From an uncultured Aquiluna sp. (GTDB taxonomy: Bacteria; Actinomycetota; Actinomycetes; Actinomycetales; Microbacteriaceae): 46,056 nucleotides of DNA. The notes below the pieces were generated by a model, which saw nothing but the letters and a program-made list of their open reading frames with translations, searched no databases and was not told the origin of the DNA. Every line of letters starts with the position of its first letter. The first letter of the stretch is position 1. Position numbers and translations under genes: made by a program. Of this stretch, positions 1 through 7,012 are shown in pieces. Location of the stretch: NCBI GenBank assembly GCA_913057795.1, contig CAJXOD010000009.1, forward strand, positions 1 to 46,056. The letters are read 5' to 3'.

Positions 1-237
1 TTCGAATCAAGAACACCGCGTCAGGATCGTCGCCGGCGTCAAAAGTTAGGTTTGCAGCTGCTGCATATGCCAGTGCGGCCGCCTGATAATAAGATCCAGG
101 AGTAAAGGTAGTTGGGCTAGCCGTGATCACCGTTGTCGTAATAAAGACTGACTCGGCTGCGGTGTGGACGGCCTGAAGACCTGTCATAGCTTGGGTGTAC
201 TCGGCGTCAGCGGGGACGTAGGAGTTTCCCGTCTGAG
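1..237 (-). repeat. Internal in-frame DNA repeat of the DUF3494 gene, copy 1 (partner 628-864)
   Basis: Positions 1-127 are identical to 628-754, and 153-237 match 780-864 with a single mismatch (168). The short stretch between (128-152) and the rest of the domains are diverged. The offset is 627 bases (209 codons), so the frame is kept. This mosaic of identity and divergence suggests recent gene conversion or partial duplication. Confidence 0.9.
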
Positions 238-1108
238 TGGCACTGGTGAATGCACCTGAGGACTCACCAATGTCACCTAGGACGTTGGTGTCTAACCCGT
301 TAGTAAGGGCTCCGCCGGCAAGAATCGCGTAAGAGTCGGCGCCGGCAAGATTCATTGTCGAAGCGCTCAGGGTAATGACCGGTGGGGCATAGCTGAAGAT
401 TTTGCTCCTGGCACCCACAGCGACGGCTCCATTAATGCTGAGAAGCCTTCCCCTGACCGTCGAGTCCGCCCCAACGGAAATAGCACCATTCGTTATGACT
501 GTTCCGGCGAAGTCGACGTCGGCAGCAATTGTTGTAGCGCCGGAAACGTGCCAGTAAACATTATCCGCGGAGGCACCGTTTGCATAAGTAACAGTTGCGT
601 TCGCACCAATTGATAAAGCGCCGTCTGTTCGAATCAAGAACACCGCGTCAGGATCGTCGCCGGCGTCAAAAGTTAGGTTTGCAGCTGCTGCATATGCCAG
701 TGCGGCCGCCTGATAATAAGATCCAGGAGTAAAGGTAGTTGGGCTAGCCGTGATTGCCGTTGTTTCACTGAACAGTGAATCGGCTGCGGTGTGGGCGGCC
801 TGAAGACCTGTCATAGCTTGGGTGTACTCGGCGTCAGCGGGGACGTAGGAGTTTCCCGTCTGAGAGATACCGGTGACTGTGCCCGAGGACTCCCCAATGT
901 TACCCAGAACGTTGGTGTCTACTCCGTTGGTAAAAGCCCCGCCAGCGAGAATCGCGAAGCCATCAGCTGCGCCGAGTGAAATTGGTTCGACCGCTTGACT
1001 CGAATCCGAGATCAGAAAAGTGGCAGGCATAACTAAAGAAAGAGCAACGACCGTGAACATTGACAATCTTGAAGCTCTGGTTCTCCGAGGAAGAGCGTGA
1101 ATTCTCAT
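1..1108 (-). CDS. Secreted ice-binding-like protein with tandem DUF3494 domains (partial, 3' end beyond window)
   Basis: The reading frame is open from an ATG at 1108 to the left edge (369 codons visible, no stop). GGAAGG lies 5 bases before the ATG. Residues 1-39 form a signal peptide: basic start, hydrophobic stretch near 17-33, likely cleavage after SQA. The first DUF3494 domain covers about residues 45-235 and a second starts near 250. Family hallmarks seen in both are GGAxTNGxDTNVLGxIGES near the start, the TFTPGSYY block and DPDAVFLIR; the first also shows the NVYWHVSGATTI and RLLSINGAVAVGA blocks. DUF3494 proteins form a beta-solenoid that binds ice crystals and are secreted by cold-adapted microbes; ice binding here is inferred from the family. 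The two domains are partly identical at DNA level, offset 627 bases. The number of further domains and any anchor are unknown. Confidence 0.85.
   Translation of the reverse strand, partial: MRIHALPRRTRASRLSMFTVVALSLVMPATFLISDSSQAVEPISLGAADGFAILAGGAFTNGVDTNVLGNIGESSGTVTGISQTGNSYVPADAEYTQAMTGLQAAHTAADSLFSETTAITASPTTFTPGSYYQAAALAYAAAANLTFDAGDDPDAVFLIRTDGALSIGANATVTYANGASADNVYWHVSGATTIAADVDFAGTVITNGAISVGADSTVRGRLLSINGAVAVGARSKIFSYAPPVITLSASTMNLAGADSYAILAGGALTNGLDTNVLGDIGESSGAFTSATQTGNSYVPADAEYTQAMTGLQAVHTAAESVFITTTVITASPTTFTPGSYYQAAALAYAAAANLTFDAGDDPDAVFLIR
628..864 (-). repeat. Internal in-frame DNA repeat of the DUF3494 gene, copy 2
   Basis: Second copy of the repeat described at 1-237. It encodes the second half of the first DUF3494 domain's TPGSYY/DPDAVFLIR region and its GNSYVPADAEYTQ segment. 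Confidence 0.9.
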
Positions 1109-1182
1109 GAATTCCTTCCGGCAGCTAGGTCTATCTCGCGACACTCGCGCACAATTTCCCTGCTCCGAAAGCCTACAACACT

Positions 1183-1202
1183 TATCCCCACTTTGGGGGA
1201 TA
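1183..1202. other. Dyad symmetry upstream of the ice-binding-like gene
   Basis: TATCCCC and GGGGATA arms of 7 bases flank a 6-base centre, 75 bases before the minus-strand ATG at 1108. It could be an operator or a hairpin in the gene's leader. The rest of 1109-1340 shows no coding signal that I trust. Confidence 0.4.
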
Positions 1203-1341
1203 TTTGTCCCCTAACCGCCCCACATCTATCCACCAACCAGCCGACACCCGTCCCCCAAGTGTTGAAAAGGTCCTGCTGGCCCCCGGATCTGCCGCGGCAA
1301 ATAGCCCCGAAATTCCATGGTTTGTCCGATGGGGATTTTCC

Positions 1342-1347
1342 TATAAA
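1342..1347 (+). promoter_or_regulatory. Putative -10 box of tRNA-Tyr
   Basis: TATAAA lies 9 bases before a strong hairpin (1356-1387) and 43 bases before the mature tRNA. A convincing -35 is not seen (TTGTCC at 1322 is only 14 bases away), so this is a weak call. Confidence 0.4.
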
Positions 1348-1355
1348 CTTTTCCC

Positions 1356-1387
1356 GCAACGCATTTGCCTCCACGCAAGTGCGTTGC
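1356..1387 (+). other. Long hairpin in the 5' leader of tRNA-Tyr
   Basis: A 13-base-pair stem (arms 1356-1368 and 1375-1387, one G-U pair) with a 6-base CTCCAC loop ends 3 bases before the mature 5' end of tRNA-Tyr. If transcription starts from the TATAAA at 1342, the precursor tRNA would begin almost exactly with this hairpin. No U-run follows, so it is not a typical terminator. A role in precursor stability or RNase P access is only inference. Confidence 0.55.
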
Positions 1388-1390
1388 ACT

Positions 1391-1475
1391 GGCAAGTTAC
1401 CCAAGCGGCCAAAGGGATCTGACTGTAAATCAGCTGTCATCGACTTCGTGGGTTCGAATCCCTCACTTGCCACCA
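1391..1475 (+). tRNA. tRNA-Tyr (anticodon GTA)
   Basis: The acceptor stem GGCAAGT pairs with ACTTGCC. The anticodon GTA is at 1425-1427 in the loop CTGTAAA. A long variable arm (class II) and a GGTTCGAATCC T-arm are visible, and CCA is encoded (1473-1475). Tyr is the only tRNA with a GTA anticodon. Confidence 0.93.
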
Positions 1476-1503
1476 AGGCCCAGTCCTTCAAGACTGGGCC
1501 TCT
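1475..1503 (+). terminator. Terminator hairpin after tRNA-Tyr
   Basis: AGGCCCAGTC and GACTGGGCCT form a 10-base-pair stem with a 6-base loop directly after the tRNA. The U-tract is poor (TCTGAACTTTC), so termination may be partial. Nothing further is seen up to the lipoprotein gene at 1750. Confidence 0.65.
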
Positions 1504-1749
1504 GAACTTTCACCCTTGGGCTTGTGGCCCTATAAACCGATCAACAGGATTCTCAATTTGAGGGCTTATTGGTCGTGAGCTCTGGTGCCGGTTGTCATGG
1601 ACCATGAAGTTATGGGAAATCAAGTCTCAACTCCCATGCATTTAAGAACGCTCTCTACCGACTCAATGGAGGCTGTGGATTGAAAAAACGCATCCTGTTT
1701 GTGGATGTTATTGTTCAAAGCAAGCGTTCCCGTGTCGAAAGGGGCTTCA

Positions 1750-2964
1750 TTGAAAACGACTCGAACGGGCGCGCTCCGTGTTTTTGCATCGGCCATTATT
1801 TCTTCACTCGCATTTGCTGGATGTTCGTCTAACGAACCAACTCCAGTCGACTCTCAGGCCAGCTCAGGAGCAGAAACCCAAAGTGAGGTTCTTACTGTTT
1901 GGTTAGACGAGTCAGAGGCGCTTGGTCTTGAATCAGTGGCACTGCAGTTTGAGGCCGATACCGGGAACAGGGTTGACCTTGTAGTAAAAACAGACATAGC
2001 CAACGAGTTTTGGGGTGCCAGTGATAATGCTCCTGACATAGTGCTTGGCCCTCACGGTCTGCAGCGAGGATTTTTATCCGAAGGCCTGATTGCACCCTTT
2101 AGCTTGGAAGGTGCTGGGACAGGGTTCAACTCCGGTGCAGTGCAAGCTTTCAATCATGGCGGGCAACAGTATGGTTTGCCCTACGCCCAAGAGAGCATTG
2201 CGCTTGTCTGCACGGAGTCCGCGATGCCCAAAGCGCCGGAAACTTTTCAAGATGTCGTCGATGTCGGACTTGCGATTTCTCTAAATGATGGAACCGGTGA
2301 CCCGTATCATTTCTACCCGCTTCAAACATCTTTTGGCTCGAGTGTTTTCGTAGGCGATTCAACCAACCCTGGAATTTTGAATCTAGCTTTAGGCAATGAA
2401 GAGGGACTTGCCTTTGCAAATTGGCTGTCTAAAAATGCTGCCCTTTTTGATTTAGAGAGCAATACCGAACTTATCAAGCAACAGCTTGTTGATGGCGCAA
2501 AGGGTTGCTGGATAACTGGGCCTTGGAGTGGATCTTGGTTCTCCGCAACCTTTGGCGAGGAAGGCTGGAACGCCTATGAAGTTCCTTCGGCCGGCGGACA
2601 GGCAGCAACGCCCTTTCTGGAGGTGCGGGGTGCCATGTTGAGTGCGCGAGCCAATAACCCAAGTGCCGCGATCAAATTCATTGTTGACTACCTGGGGAGT
2701 GACCCCAGTCAAATCGCAATGTTTCAAGCAACCGGGCGCACTCCTTCTAATCTGAAGGCCCTAGAAAACGCCAAGGATTTCAAGATCCCATACCAATTTG
2801 GCATGGCAGGTTCAAATGCGGTGCCGAGGCCGGTGTCATCAAAAATCGACTCTGTGTGGTTTCCATTAGGAGAGGCTCAAATGGCAATTTTGCGTAAAGA
2901 CGATGCCCCAGACCTGCTTTGGAAAATGATGTCAGACGAAATAGCGGAAGCGATCCGAGACTAA
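1750..2964 (+). CDS. Sugar ABC transporter substrate-binding lipoprotein (MalE-like)
   Basis: Extracellular solute-binding protein family 1, probably for maltodextrin or another oligosaccharide. I place the start at TTG 1750, preceded by AAAGGGG at 5-base spacing, giving MKTTRTG, a hydrophobic stretch and LAFAGC, a lipobox that anchors the protein to the membrane; the in-frame ATG at 1699 would add 17 residues. The mature part has MalE-type features: LTVWLDESEALGLESVALQFEADTG, APDIVLGPHGLQRGFLSEGLIAPF, and GCWITGPWSGSWF. No permease (MalF/G) or ATPase gene is present in the window, so transport partners must lie elsewhere. The next gene downstream is a GH13 family protein, which supports an alpha-glucan theme. 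The family is confident; the exact sugar is not known. Confidence 0.85.
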   Translation: MKTTRTGALRVFASAIISSLAFAGCSSNEPTPVDSQASSGAETQSEVLTVWLDESEALGLESVALQFEADTGNRVDLVVKTDIANEFWGASDNAPDIVLGPHGLQRGFLSEGLIAPFSLEGAGTGFNSGAVQAFNHGGQQYGLPYAQESIALVCTESAMPKAPETFQDVVDVGLAISLNDGTGDPYHFYPLQTSFGSSVFVGDSTNPGILNLALGNEEGLAFANWLSKNAALFDLESNTELIKQQLVDGAKGCWITGPWSGSWFSATFGEEGWNAYEVPSAGGQAATPFLEVRGAMLSARANNPSAAIKFIVDYLGSDPSQIAMFQATGRTPSNLKALENAKDFKIPYQFGMAGSNAVPRPVSSKIDSVWFPLGEAQMAILRKDDAPDLLWKMMSDEIAEAIRD

Positions 2965-3047
2965 AGTCCGATTATCTTGTTGGATTGTCCCCACATTTTG
3001 AGGTTTTCATTGTGCACATCCTCACGCCTGTCCGGCATTCGGCAGGG

Positions 3048-3053
3048 TAGTTT
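3048..3053 (+). promoter_or_regulatory. Putative -10 of a leaderless GH13 transcript
   Basis: TAGTTT is followed by exactly 6 bases and then the ATG at 3060, with no Shine-Dalgarno sequence. The same TANNNT-N6-ATG spacing is seen before three other genes in the window. No clear -35 is seen. Confidence 0.45.
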
Positions 3054-3059
3054 GTAAGC

Positions 3060-4904
3060 ATGCCCGAACTAGATTTGCAACCGCACCACGATGGCTCGGC
3101 ACTCTATGTTGCAAATCAGCGCCCAAAACTCGGCGACAAAATAAAGATTCGCATCAGAATCCATAATTCGATCGGAAAACTGAAGCAGGTACTGATTCGG
3201 CAAAGCGAATCGGGCCAAGCAGTTTTCTCCCCGGCGCTCAAGCCTCTTGTCCATCGTCACGGCTGGGATTGGTATGAGGGCTTACTTGCCATTTCGAACC
3301 CGGAAGTGAATTACAGGTTTTTTCTAGAAACCACTAGCGGCGAGAGTTTTTGGTTAAATGCCACTGGGCTTCATGAGCTAGACCAGCCAGACCGCGATGA
3401 TTTCAGAATCAATGTTCACAACAACGCCCCTAAGTGGGCCACCGGGGGCGTTCTATATCAGGTCATGCCCGACCGATTTTCTCGTTCGACCAAGGCTGAT
3501 GATCGCGAGGTGCCGGCCTGGGCGGAGCCTAAAACTTGGAATAGTGCAGTGAAAACTAGAGGCACTGGGGTGAACGAGCAGTATTTTGGCGGTGACCTAA
3601 AGGGCATTGAAGACCGTTTGGCACACCTGAAAAAAGTTGGCGTCACGATTTTGCAGCTCACACCGTTTTTTCCGGCTGGCTCCAGCCATCGGTTAGACGC
3701 GACGAGTTTCGACCAAGTTGACTCGGTGCTTGGTGGGAATGCCGCTCTGGCTAGCCTCGTTTCTAAGGCTCACGATGCCGGCATCAAAGTCATCGGGGAT
3801 TTGAATCTGAATCACTCGGCCGACACCCACGAGTGGTTTACAGCCGCGTTCAAAAAGCCCACTGCTCTAGAGAGTGAGTTTTATTACTTTTCTGAGGGCA
3901 ACGAGAGCTATGACTCTTCGCGCGTAGGTAATACCCAACCTAAATTCAATTGGGGCTCTGAGGAAATTAGAAAACGTCTGGTCGAGGGCAAGGCATCGAT
4001 TATTGCCAGGGGCCTGAAGGCACCTTTTCAGCTGGACGGCTGGAGGGTAGCAGCGGCAGGAGCAATTGGTAAAAACCGAATGGATGACTACAACCGTGAG
4101 GTTGTAAACCTGGTTCGAGAAACCATGAACAGCTCGAACCCAGATACTTTGCTAATAGGTGATTTCGGCCCGGATTCGGCCGTTCATGCGCAGGGTGATA
4201 ATTTTTCCGCCATCTTGAGCTTCGCCAATTTCACCAAGCCGACTTGGCGCTGGCTTTGGAACACCAAGCAGAATAAAGAAGAGTCCCAGATTGGCTTCGG
4301 TCGTAAGGCGATTTCCGGAGACCAATTTCGTCAAACTCACAACTGCCAGTCCGGCACTACCCCTTGGCACTTGAGAATGCATGCTCTCAACGCTCTTGAT
4401 ACTTATGAGACCGGAAGGTTCAAGACCTTCGCTATTTCGGGTGCGCAGCGGGTTGCCGCAGGGTTGCAGTTCACCTTCCCTGGAATTCCGCATGTTTATG
4501 CGGGAGATGAACTGGGTCTAGACGCCGAAACTGGTCAGGGTTCAAGAACCCCAATGCCTTGGAATGCTGAGCGGGAAACTGACCCCCAAATGATTGAAAC
4601 CTACGCGAAGCTTTCTCAATTGAGAAAGCACCATCGCGCTTTGGCCGAAGGGTCAATGCGTTGGCTTTACTCTTCGGATGAAGCGATCGCTTTTGTTCGA
4701 GAATCAAAGACCGAGTCGGTGCTAGTAATCGCCTCTAGGGGCAGGGATCGGAAACTTCAATTCTCGAGGGATGCCATTAGTGGCGCTGAGGGCGCGAGGA
4801 ATCTTTTTGGCAATGGCTTGCTTCGAGTGGTGGGTGGAAAAATACGCTACGACGCGGCAGAATTAGATTTACAAATTTGGCGTTTGCCTAGCGCTGTTCG
4901 CTAG
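3060..4904 (+). CDS. GH13 alpha-amylase-family protein, catalytic nucleophile lost
   Basis: 614 aa. An N-terminal beta-sandwich-like region (about 1-115) precedes a GH13 (beta/alpha)8 barrel starting at GGVLYQVMPDRFSR, similar to actinobacterial alpha-glycosidases/neopullulanases. Region I is present (DLNLNH, D247, N251, H252), as are the barrel end FTFPGIPHVYAGDE and RTPMPWN. Key residues are altered. Region II reads DGWRVAAA, so the position of the nucleophile Asp (in GWRxD) is Ala331. The acid/base Glu of the GEF motif is Asp368 (IGDF). In region IV the SHD motif reads ALD: Asp447 is kept but His is Leu446. With the nucleophile gone, retaining glycosidase activity is not expected. A binding, sensory or regulatory role together with the upstream sugar-binding lipoprotein is inference. 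The frame is intact and the coding style matches the neighbours, so it is not a decaying pseudogene. Confidence 0.9.
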   Translation: MPELDLQPHHDGSALYVANQRPKLGDKIKIRIRIHNSIGKLKQVLIRQSESGQAVFSPALKPLVHRHGWDWYEGLLAISNPEVNYRFFLETTSGESFWLNATGLHELDQPDRDDFRINVHNNAPKWATGGVLYQVMPDRFSRSTKADDREVPAWAEPKTWNSAVKTRGTGVNEQYFGGDLKGIEDRLAHLKKVGVTILQLTPFFPAGSSHRLDATSFDQVDSVLGGNAALASLVSKAHDAGIKVIGDLNLNHSADTHEWFTAAFKKPTALESEFYYFSEGNESYDSSRVGNTQPKFNWGSEEIRKRLVEGKASIIARGLKAPFQLDGWRVAAAGAIGKNRMDDYNREVVNLVRETMNSSNPDTLLIGDFGPDSAVHAQGDNFSAILSFANFTKPTWRWLWNTKQNKEESQIGFGRKAISGDQFRQTHNCQSGTTPWHLRMHALNALDTYETGRFKTFAISGAQRVAAGLQFTFPGIPHVYAGDELGLDAETGQGSRTPMPWNAERETDPQMIETYAKLSQLRKHHRALAEGSMRWLYSSDEAIAFVRESKTESVLVIASRGRDRKLQFSRDAISGAEGARNLFGNGLLRVVGGKIRYDAAELDLQIWRLPSAVR

Positions 4905-4936
4905 TGCTAATCTTCTTCGGTTGCAGTTATGGCAGC

Positions 4937-5008
<72 letters not shown>

Positions 5009-5027
5009 CGGTCTTAGGATCAAACGC

Positions 5028-5104
5028 GGCGGGGTAGCTCAGGTGGTTAGAGCGCACGACTCATAATCGTGAGGTCGCGGGTTCGAGTCCCGCTCCCGCT
5101 ACCA
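5028..5104 (+). tRNA. tRNA-Met (anticodon CAT, elongator type)
   Basis: The acceptor stem 5028-5034 pairs with 5094-5100 (G-U at both ends). The anticodon CAT is at 5062-5064 in the loop CTCATAA. CCA is encoded at 5102-5104. The position after tRNA-Thr and before hadA matches the conserved actinobacterial elongator-Met locus; an Ile-type CAT tRNA is less likely. Confidence 0.88.
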
Positions 5105-5123
5105 AGGCATTACCCTTGTATCC

Positions 5124-5567
5124 ATGGTTAACCCAAACATTCAAGGCAAGCGATATCCCAGGTCTGCCGCATACCTAGTGGGCCGAGAAAAAATTCGCGA
5201 ATTTGCAAGAGCGACGTTTGCATCCGAAGAATCAATCGATCTGGCCGCAGCAAAAGCCGCCGGTCACAGCGACCTAGTGGCTCCTCCAACTTTTCCAATA
5301 GTCCTTCAAGAGTTTGGTTTGAAGCTTGTTATTGCGGACCCGGAGGCTGGGCTCGATTTTTCTAGGGTTGTCCACGGCGAACAGAAGTTTGTTTTCCAAC
5401 GGCCAATCGTTGCCGGTGACCTTTTGACCAGCGAATTATCGGTAGCAAGCGTGAAGTCCCTTGGAGGCAACCACATGGTGGTTTTTGACACTGAAATTTT
5501 TGATGAGAATCAGGTACTCGTGTGCACAGCTATTTCAACGCTCGTCGTTAGGGGCGAAGATGCCTGA
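5124..5567 (+). CDS. hadA: Hydroxyacyl-ACP dehydratase subunit HadA-like (FAS1-like hotdog protein)
   Basis: 147 aa, N-terminal MaoC/FAS1-like dehydratase subunit. It pairs with HadB to form the (3R)-hydroxyacyl dehydratase of fatty-acid elongation. Hallmarks are the start VNPNIQGKRYP, YLVGREKIREFA, PPTFPIVLQ, HGEQKFVFQRPIVAGDLL and the final beta strand VCTAISTLVVR. The ATG at 5124 matches the family start. There is no Shine-Dalgarno sequence, and the gene begins 19 bases after the tRNA-Met CCA, so it may be read from the tRNA transcript or be nearly leaderless. HadA itself lacks the catalytic Asp/His pair, as usual in this family. hadB overlaps by 8 bases. In many actinobacteria rpmG (L33) sits between tRNA-Met and hadA; it is absent here. 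Confidence 0.87.
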   Translation: MVNPNIQGKRYPRSAAYLVGREKIREFARATFASEESIDLAAAKAAGHSDLVAPPTFPIVLQEFGLKLVIADPEAGLDFSRVVHGEQKFVFQRPIVAGDLLTSELSVASVKSLGGNHMVVFDTEIFDENQVLVCTAISTLVVRGEDA

Positions 5568-5976
5568 GATCAGTGAACTAGTTATTGGCGATGTAGTCGC
5601 TGAAAAAAACTTCAACCTGGACCGAGATTCTCTAGTTCGATACGCCGGGGCCTCAGGAGATTTCAACCCTATTCACTACCGCGACGATGTCGCAGCAAGC
5701 GTCGGATTACCTGGGGTGTTGGCTCATGGAATGCTCACCATGGGCCTGTCAATTGACCCAGTGGTTAGTTGGCTTGGAGATTCTGGAAAAATTCTTGAAT
5801 ACGGTGTGAGGTTTACCAAGCCGGTCGTGGTCCCTGCAAAGGGGCGGGCTGTCATAACGGTCGTTGCAAGGATCGCCGAACTAGACCTAGAGGCCAAAAA
5901 AGCAAGAATCGATTTGCAAACAAGCTTCGATGGCAACAATGTTCTTGGCAAATCACAAGTTTGGGTTCAGCTTTGA
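5560..5976 (+). CDS. hadB: Hydroxyacyl-ACP dehydratase catalytic subunit HadB-like (MaoC)
   Basis: 138 aa from the ATG at 5560, inside the end of hadA (8-base overlap), where GGGG lies just upstream. This is a single MaoC-type hotdog domain. The hydratase motif SGDFNPIHYRDDVA carries the catalytic Asp and His, and GVLAHGMLTMG follows. It supplies the active site of the HadAB dehydratase, which removes water from (3R)-hydroxyacyl thioesters. The overlap with hadA before it and with murB after it suggests translational coupling of all three. The conserved order hadA-hadB-murB is typical of actinobacteria. Confidence 0.9.
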   Translation: MPEISELVIGDVVAEKNFNLDRDSLVRYAGASGDFNPIHYRDDVAASVGLPGVLAHGMLTMGLSIDPVVSWLGDSGKILEYGVRFTKPVVVPAKGRAVITVVARIAELDLEAKKARIDLQTSFDGNNVLGKSQVWVQL

Positions 5977-7010
5977 GTAACGCTCCAGTAAGTCTTTCCA
6001 CGCTCACCACGATGCAGGTTGGCGGAGTGCCAAGTCGGATTATTAGCTGTGGTAACACTCAGCAGTTGTATGACGCAGCTATTGAGCTCTGGAGTAGCGA
6101 TGAGAAATTCCATGTTCTTGCAGGTGGATCTAATACTGTTTTTGCCGAAGACCTAGCCGACCTAACCATTGTTCACGTGACTAACCGCGGTGTAGAAATT
6201 GTTTCCGAAGATGCACAATTTGTTGTTGTACGAGTTCAGGCGGGGCATTCTTGGGACGAATTCGTGGCCTGGTCGGTAGCCAACGATTATGCGGGCATGG
6301 AGGCCATGAGCGGAATACCGGGCAGCGTCGGTGCGACCCCTGTTCAAAACGTTGGCGGTTACGGCCAGGAAGTTTCCGATGTGATTACTCAGATTGAGTT
6401 TCTAGAAAAAGGCTCAGTTGCGTCCGTGGTAAGGCCAGCTAGCTACTTCGAATTTTCTTATCGAGACAGCGCTTTGAAGCATGGGCTTGAGGGCTTAGTG
6501 GGCTGGGTCGAGTTCAAATTGCAAAAACTAGCTGGCATGAGTGTCCCCATGAAGTCCGGTCAGATTACAGAGTACTTGGGCGCCCAATACGGATCAGCAT
6601 TGCCCTTGGAGCAAGTTCGAAAAGCAGTTTTAGAGCTTCGTGCCTCCAAGGGAATGGTCATAAGCGAAAGTGACCCAGATAGCGTCGGGTGTGGGAGCTT
6701 TTTTACTAACCCGGTGATTAGTGTCGAAAAGAGCCTCGAGTTTCCCGAGGAGATGCAGCGCTGGAGAATGCCAAATGAAGACCAGGTGAAAATCTCGGCC
6801 GGTTGGCTAATCGAGAACGCCGGCTTCCCCAAGGGCTACTCGATACCTGGTTCGAAGGCTGGAATTTCCAATAAGCATGCGCTGGCAATCACCAACCGAG
6901 GAGGCGCAAGTAGTGCCGAAATTCTAGAATTAGCAAGGCTGATTCAAGAGCGCGTTGCTGCCAGGTGGGGGATCAACTTGATACCAGAACCCAATTTGAT
7001 TGGTTTTTAG
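5973..7010 (+). CDS. murB: UDP-N-acetylenolpyruvoylglucosamine reductase MurB
   Basis: This cytosolic FAD enzyme makes UDP-MurNAc with NADPH, the second step of peptidoglycan precursor synthesis. I chose TTG 5973, which overlaps the hadB stop as TTGA; TTG 5961 in frame is the alternative. The family motif LTTMQVGG comes too early for a later start. Seen in order: LAGGSNTV (FAD binding), GIPGSVGATPVQNVGGYGQEV, the conserved Arg of SYRDSAL, the GCGSFFTNP motif with the proton-donor Ser, WLIENAGFPKG, and the C-terminal EPNLIGF with the catalytic Glu. About 345 aa is normal for the actinobacterial form. It converges with aspC with a gap of 2 bases and no clear terminator. Confidence 0.95.
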   Translation: MSNAPVSLSTLTTMQVGGVPSRIISCGNTQQLYDAAIELWSSDEKFHVLAGGSNTVFAEDLADLTIVHVTNRGVEIVSEDAQFVVVRVQAGHSWDEFVAWSVANDYAGMEAMSGIPGSVGATPVQNVGGYGQEVSDVITQIEFLEKGSVASVVRPASYFEFSYRDSALKHGLEGLVGWVEFKLQKLAGMSVPMKSGQITEYLGAQYGSALPLEQVRKAVLELRASKGMVISESDPDSVGCGSFFTNPVISVEKSLEFPEEMQRWRMPNEDQVKISAGWLIENAGFPKGYSIPGSKAGISNKHALAITNRGGASSAEILELARLIQERVAARWGINLIPEPNLIGF

Positions 7011-7012
7011 AG

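Noticed and set aside
1097..1561. Open frames over 1097-1561 on both strands
   Set aside because: They run through tRNA-Tyr and its hairpins, have no family resemblance and no ribosome-binding site.
1680..1833. TTG ORF at 1680 (MKKRILFVDVIVQSK...) with GGAGG 7 bases upstream
   Set aside because: About 50 codons, overlaps the lipoprotein signal region out of frame, and its second half is the shadow of the lipoprotein gene. The ribosome-binding-like GGAGG is noted but not enough.
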